From: Bacillus sp. MRMR6 | GTDB lineage: Bacteria; Bacillota; Bacilli; Bacillales; Cytobacillaceae | Length of the DNA: 62,858 bases | Reading direction: 5' to 3' | Assembly: GCF_001940785.1 (NCBI RefSeq) | Contig: NZ_MSLS01000004.1 | Location: 210,664 to 273,521 of the forward strand | Part shown: positions 60,581-62,858 of the stretch, in pieces | Layout of the letters: each line of letters opens with the position of its first letter | Numbering within the stretch: the first letter of the stretch is position 1 | Translations under genes and position numbers: made by a program | The notes under the pieces: model-generated | Database searches by the model: none | What the model was told of the DNA's origin: nothing | The model's input: the letters and a program-made list of their open reading frames with translations, nothing else

Positions 60581-60598
60581 TAGTGTAAAATTACACTA
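60581..60598 (+). promoter_or_regulatory. Palindrome TAGTGTAA-AA-TTACACTA
   Basis: Perfect 8-bp arms around AA, 20-45 bases upstream of the start of the next plus-strand gene, where it would overlap its promoter. Regulator unknown. Confidence 0.45.
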
Positions 60599-60626
60599 AA
60601 TAACATTTGGCATTGGAGTGGTTGCT

Positions 60627-62078
60627 TTGAAGACAAAAATCCCGTTATTGTTAGTGTATTATGGTGTAATTCCATTGGGGCTTTCTTTTTTCGCCTTTAT
60701 TCCCTTGTTTGATAGTTTACTGCTTACTTCCATAATTCCTTTAAGTATTGGGGGAGTAATCGTTGGAATTCTAGCTAGCAGAAAACTAGAAAGACAGAAT
60801 GAGTTAAGGGGACTGTTTACATTTTTCTTATACCCGCTTACATATACGATCCTGTTATGGGCCATATTCATGCTGATCAGCGGTGGCTTTTCCGGTGCAG
60901 AAGCCTGGTTATTTTATTGCCTGCTTCACCTGCCGCTTGCTCCGCTTTATTTTATTGCGGGGCTAATGGGTGAGGGGAGATTGTTTTTTGGGGCACCCTT
61001 AGCCTATGAGCTTTCATTTTTGATAGGAGCATTGGTAACGCTGGTTATGAAGAAACGACTTCCTAATATCAGCAAGAAACAAATTCTTTCAATATCAGTT
61101 GTTTTGATTCTAGCGCTAGGAACGGGGGCAGGTATTCAGTGGCAGAGAAGTAAGACGGTTCTCTCGCCCTATGGGTTTGAATATGGAGGTGGATATTCGT
61201 CAACAGATTTATCGCCATATGAAGTGACGAATTCAAATAATAGACTCCCTAAATTAGAATCAGCTGCTACCTTTACGATCGATGAATTCGGCAAAATGCC
61301 TGTATTAGATGGGGCAGAAGCGGCCTTTCCTGTCTACTCTGCTTTTGCCAACGCTGTATATGAAGATATCAGTAGAGTGAATCTCGAAGAAAAAGAGATT
61401 GTTAGTTTTACTAATACCATATATGCCTTTGAGCGTCTGATAACTGGAGAGGTGGATATCTACTTTGGGGCAGAACCATCGAAAGAGCAGCAGGCAATGG
61501 CAAATGCTGCTGGGAAAGAACTTGTGATGACACCAATAGGGAAGGAAGCATTTGTGTTCTTTGTTAATCCGAAGAATAAGGTGGATAGTCTAACGGTAGA
61601 AGAAATACAAGGAATTTATGCCGGAAAAATAACAAACTGGTCAGATTTAGAGGGTAACAGGGAGCGGATTGTACCGTTTCAGCGACCCAAGAATTCAGGT
61701 AGTCAAACCCTTTTGGAAAAAATAATGGGGGAGACGGCGATTATGACGCCGCTTAAGGAAGAGGTCTCTGCAGGAATGGGTGGTATCATTGAGCAGGTAG
61801 CGGATTATCGAAACTATGATAATGCAATAGGGTTCTCATTTCGCTTCTTTGCTACTGGAATGAACCCCAACCCCGACATTAAACTGCTCGCCATTAATGG
61901 GACCCTGCCGAATCCTGAAAATATCTCAAGCGGCCAATATCCGTTTACGGCCAATTTATATGCGATTACCGTAAAAGATAATCCGAACGAGGAAATCGAA
62001 CCATTTCTTAATTGGATGAAAGGGCCACAGGGCCAAGAAATCATAGAGAAGATCGGATATATTAGAATGAATAAGTAA
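60627..62078 (+). CDS. Membrane protein with C-terminal PstS-like substrate-binding domain
   Basis: 483 aa. Five or so membrane helices in residues 1-170 (LLVYYGVIPLGLSFFAFIPL to ILSISVVLILALGTGAGIQW), then a type II periplasmic-binding domain outside the membrane: VYSAFANAVYEDI, YFGAEPSKEQQAMANAAGKE, GIYAGKITNWSDLEGNRERI and GSQTLLEKIMG are PstS marks for phosphate. No ABC permease or ATPase is adjacent, so sensing rather than import is possible. TTG 60627 follows TTGGAGTGG; GTG 60618 is the alternative. Divergent from phoX. Confidence 0.8.
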   Translation: MKTKIPLLLVYYGVIPLGLSFFAFIPLFDSLLLTSIIPLSIGGVIVGILASRKLERQNELRGLFTFFLYPLTYTILLWAIFMLISGGFSGAEAWLFYCLLHLPLAPLYFIAGLMGEGRLFFGAPLAYELSFLIGALVTLVMKKRLPNISKKQILSISVVLILALGTGAGIQWQRSKTVLSPYGFEYGGGYSSTDLSPYEVTNSNNRLPKLESAATFTIDEFGKMPVLDGAEAAFPVYSAFANAVYEDISRVNLEEKEIVSFTNTIYAFERLITGEVDIYFGAEPSKEQQAMANAAGKELVMTPIGKEAFVFFVNPKNKVDSLTVEEIQGIYAGKITNWSDLEGNRERIVPFQRPKNSGSQTLLEKIMGETAIMTPLKEEVSAGMGGIIEQVADYRNYDNAIGFSFRFFATGMNPNPDIKLLAINGTLPNPENISSGQYPFTANLYAITVKDNPNEEIEPFLNWMKGPQGQEIIEKIGYIRMNK

Positions 62079-62083
62079 AGTAG

Positions 62084-62119
62084 AAGAGTAACTTCATTTT
62101 GGATGAAGTTACTCTTTTA
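62084..62119 (+). terminator. Rho-independent terminator
   Basis: AAGAGTAACTTCAT, loop, ATGAAGTTACTCTT then TTAT; perfect 14-bp stem. Confidence 0.9.
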
Positions 62120-62222
62120 TATTTATGAAAAAGTCGGAGGTACGGCTGAGAAGAATGCACAAATAAAGTAATAAAGGAATATTTTATTGCTCTGGGTGAT
62201 CTCATTTACATAATAGTAGGAG

Positions 62223-62256
62223 AAAAACCTAAACGAATTTGATTAGGTTTTTTCTT
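62223..62256. terminator. Terminator-like hairpin upstream of the rrn promoters
   Basis: AAACCTAA, loop, TTAGGTTT then TTTTC. It may insulate the rRNA operon from upstream transcription. No gene is seen between 62120 and 62656. Confidence 0.6.
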
Positions 62257-62430
62257 TCTATAAAAGGATGCCTCTTTTATATAGAAAGATTCGATTATAT
62301 ATTTTAATTTATCATCTGTTATTTTATTTTTTAAAAAAAGGGGTTGATTTTATATGATTATGATAGTAGTATAGTAATCCTGAGTCGAAAACATATTTAG
62401 TTTGTTTCTTCTTAGGGATTTAATAGGTGA

Positions 62431-62459
62431 TTGACAACATGGTCATTATGAATTAGAAT
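62431..62459 (+). promoter_or_regulatory. rrn promoter P1
   Basis: TTGACA (62431-62436), 17-base spacer, TAGAAT (62454-62459). Confidence 0.8.
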
Positions 62460-62500
62460 AAGTTTCTGTCCTAATTCAAAAAAAGTTTTTAAAAAAATGT

Positions 62501-62529
62501 TTGACATCACAAAATGATTTATGTTATAT
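62501..62529 (+). promoter_or_regulatory. rrn promoter P2
   Basis: TTGACA (62501-62506), 17-base spacer, TTATAT (62524-62529). The leader then contains TTGTTCTTTGAAAACTAAAC (from 62560), the usual Bacillus boxA-type antitermination region. Confidence 0.88.
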
Positions 62530-62656
62530 TATTAAAGTCGCCTACGAGCGATATGCGAAATTGTTCTTTGAAAACTAAACAAACAAAAAAGTCAACAAAC
62601 AATATTTTTGCTTCTTAATTGAAGTGAAGCCAACGTAACAAATGAGCTATATCAAC

Positions 62657-62858
62657 TTTCATGGAGAGTTTGATCCTGGCTCAGGACGAACGCTGGCGGC
62701 GTGCCTAATACATGCAAGTCGAGCGAATCTTGAGGTGCTTGCACCTCTTGGTTAGCGGCGGACGGGTGAGTAACACGTGGGCAACCTGCCTGTAAGACTG
62801 GGATAACATCGGGAAACCGATGCTAATACCGGATAATCCTTTTCCTCTCATGAGGGAA
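62657..62858 (+). rRNA. 16S ribosomal RNA, 5' part
   Basis: GGAGAGTTTGATCCTGGCTC begins at 62663 and is followed by the universal AGGACGAACGCTGGCGGCGT and a Bacillus-type V1 loop. The 5' end is set near 62657 by comparison with B. subtilis. About 200 bases are in the window; the gene runs beyond the end. Confidence 0.97.

Overview
The window looks like a chromosomal segment of a low-GC, endospore-forming-type Bacillaceae (Bacillus/Neobacillus-like). The support is B. subtilis-type genes (aprX, tcyP, a ykuK-type gene, a yxjC/scoA/scoB/yxjF-type ketone-body set, yfiY/yfiZ/yfhA-type siderophore uptake), Gram-positive lipoprotein signals, strong AGGAGG ribosome binding sites, cre, Fur and sigma-54 sites, and a Bacillus-type 16S rRNA 5' end preceded by tandem rrn promoters. 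No tRNA, CRISPR array, prophage or complete insertion sequence was seen.

Layout. 1-4.0 kb: 5' part of an NSS sodium symporter, secreted alkaline phosphatase, di-heme peroxidase lipoprotein, YkuK-type protein. 4.2-13.4 kb: an amino-acid/peptide block (alanine symporter, M20 amidohydrolase, NhaC antiporter, a three-domain regulator, dipeptide epimerase, acetyltransferase, BCCT transporter). The regulator is divergent from the epimerase, and a nearly identical 21-22 bp motif precedes both the antiporter and the epimerase. 14.6-19.8 kb: Fur-controlled ferri-siderophore uptake ending in a ferredoxin-NADP-reductase-like enzyme. 19.9-28.5 kb: MFS protein, tcyP, TetR plus MMPL exporter, PAS histidine kinase, SRPBCC protein. 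28.7-35.4 kb: acetoacetate/3-hydroxybutyrate catabolism with two sigma-54 promoters and a sigma-54 activator. 35.4-48.9 kb: LemA/TPM pair, NRDE protein, small proteins, SDR, hydroxyacid dehydrogenase, ArsR/AHSA1 pair, chitinase, secreted hydrolase, aprX, DUF2254 protein. 49.0-57.0 kb: a sugar-acid type operon (LacI regulator, KDG kinase, hexulose-phosphate synthase and isomerase, KDPG aldolase, TRAP transporter, KdgF-like cupin) facing rpiA. 57.5-62.1 kb: phoX with its own tatA-tatC, divergent from a PstS-like membrane protein. 62.66 kb to the end: start of an rRNA operon.

The most unusual items are: (1) the KDG/KDPG plus HPS/PHI plus TRAP operon, whose substrate is not predictable from known pathways; (2) a dispersed intergenic repeat family with the core GGTGACAGGCACC, in short and hairpin-bearing long forms whose arms show compensatory changes; (3) an apparently undescribed regulator with its paired operators; (4) the sigma-54 ketone-body regulon; (5) phoX-tatA-tatC with an intercistronic terminator-like hairpin; (6) a 184-bp MITE-like element with terminal inverted repeats. 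All functional calls come from reading sequence and remembered family features; no database search was run.
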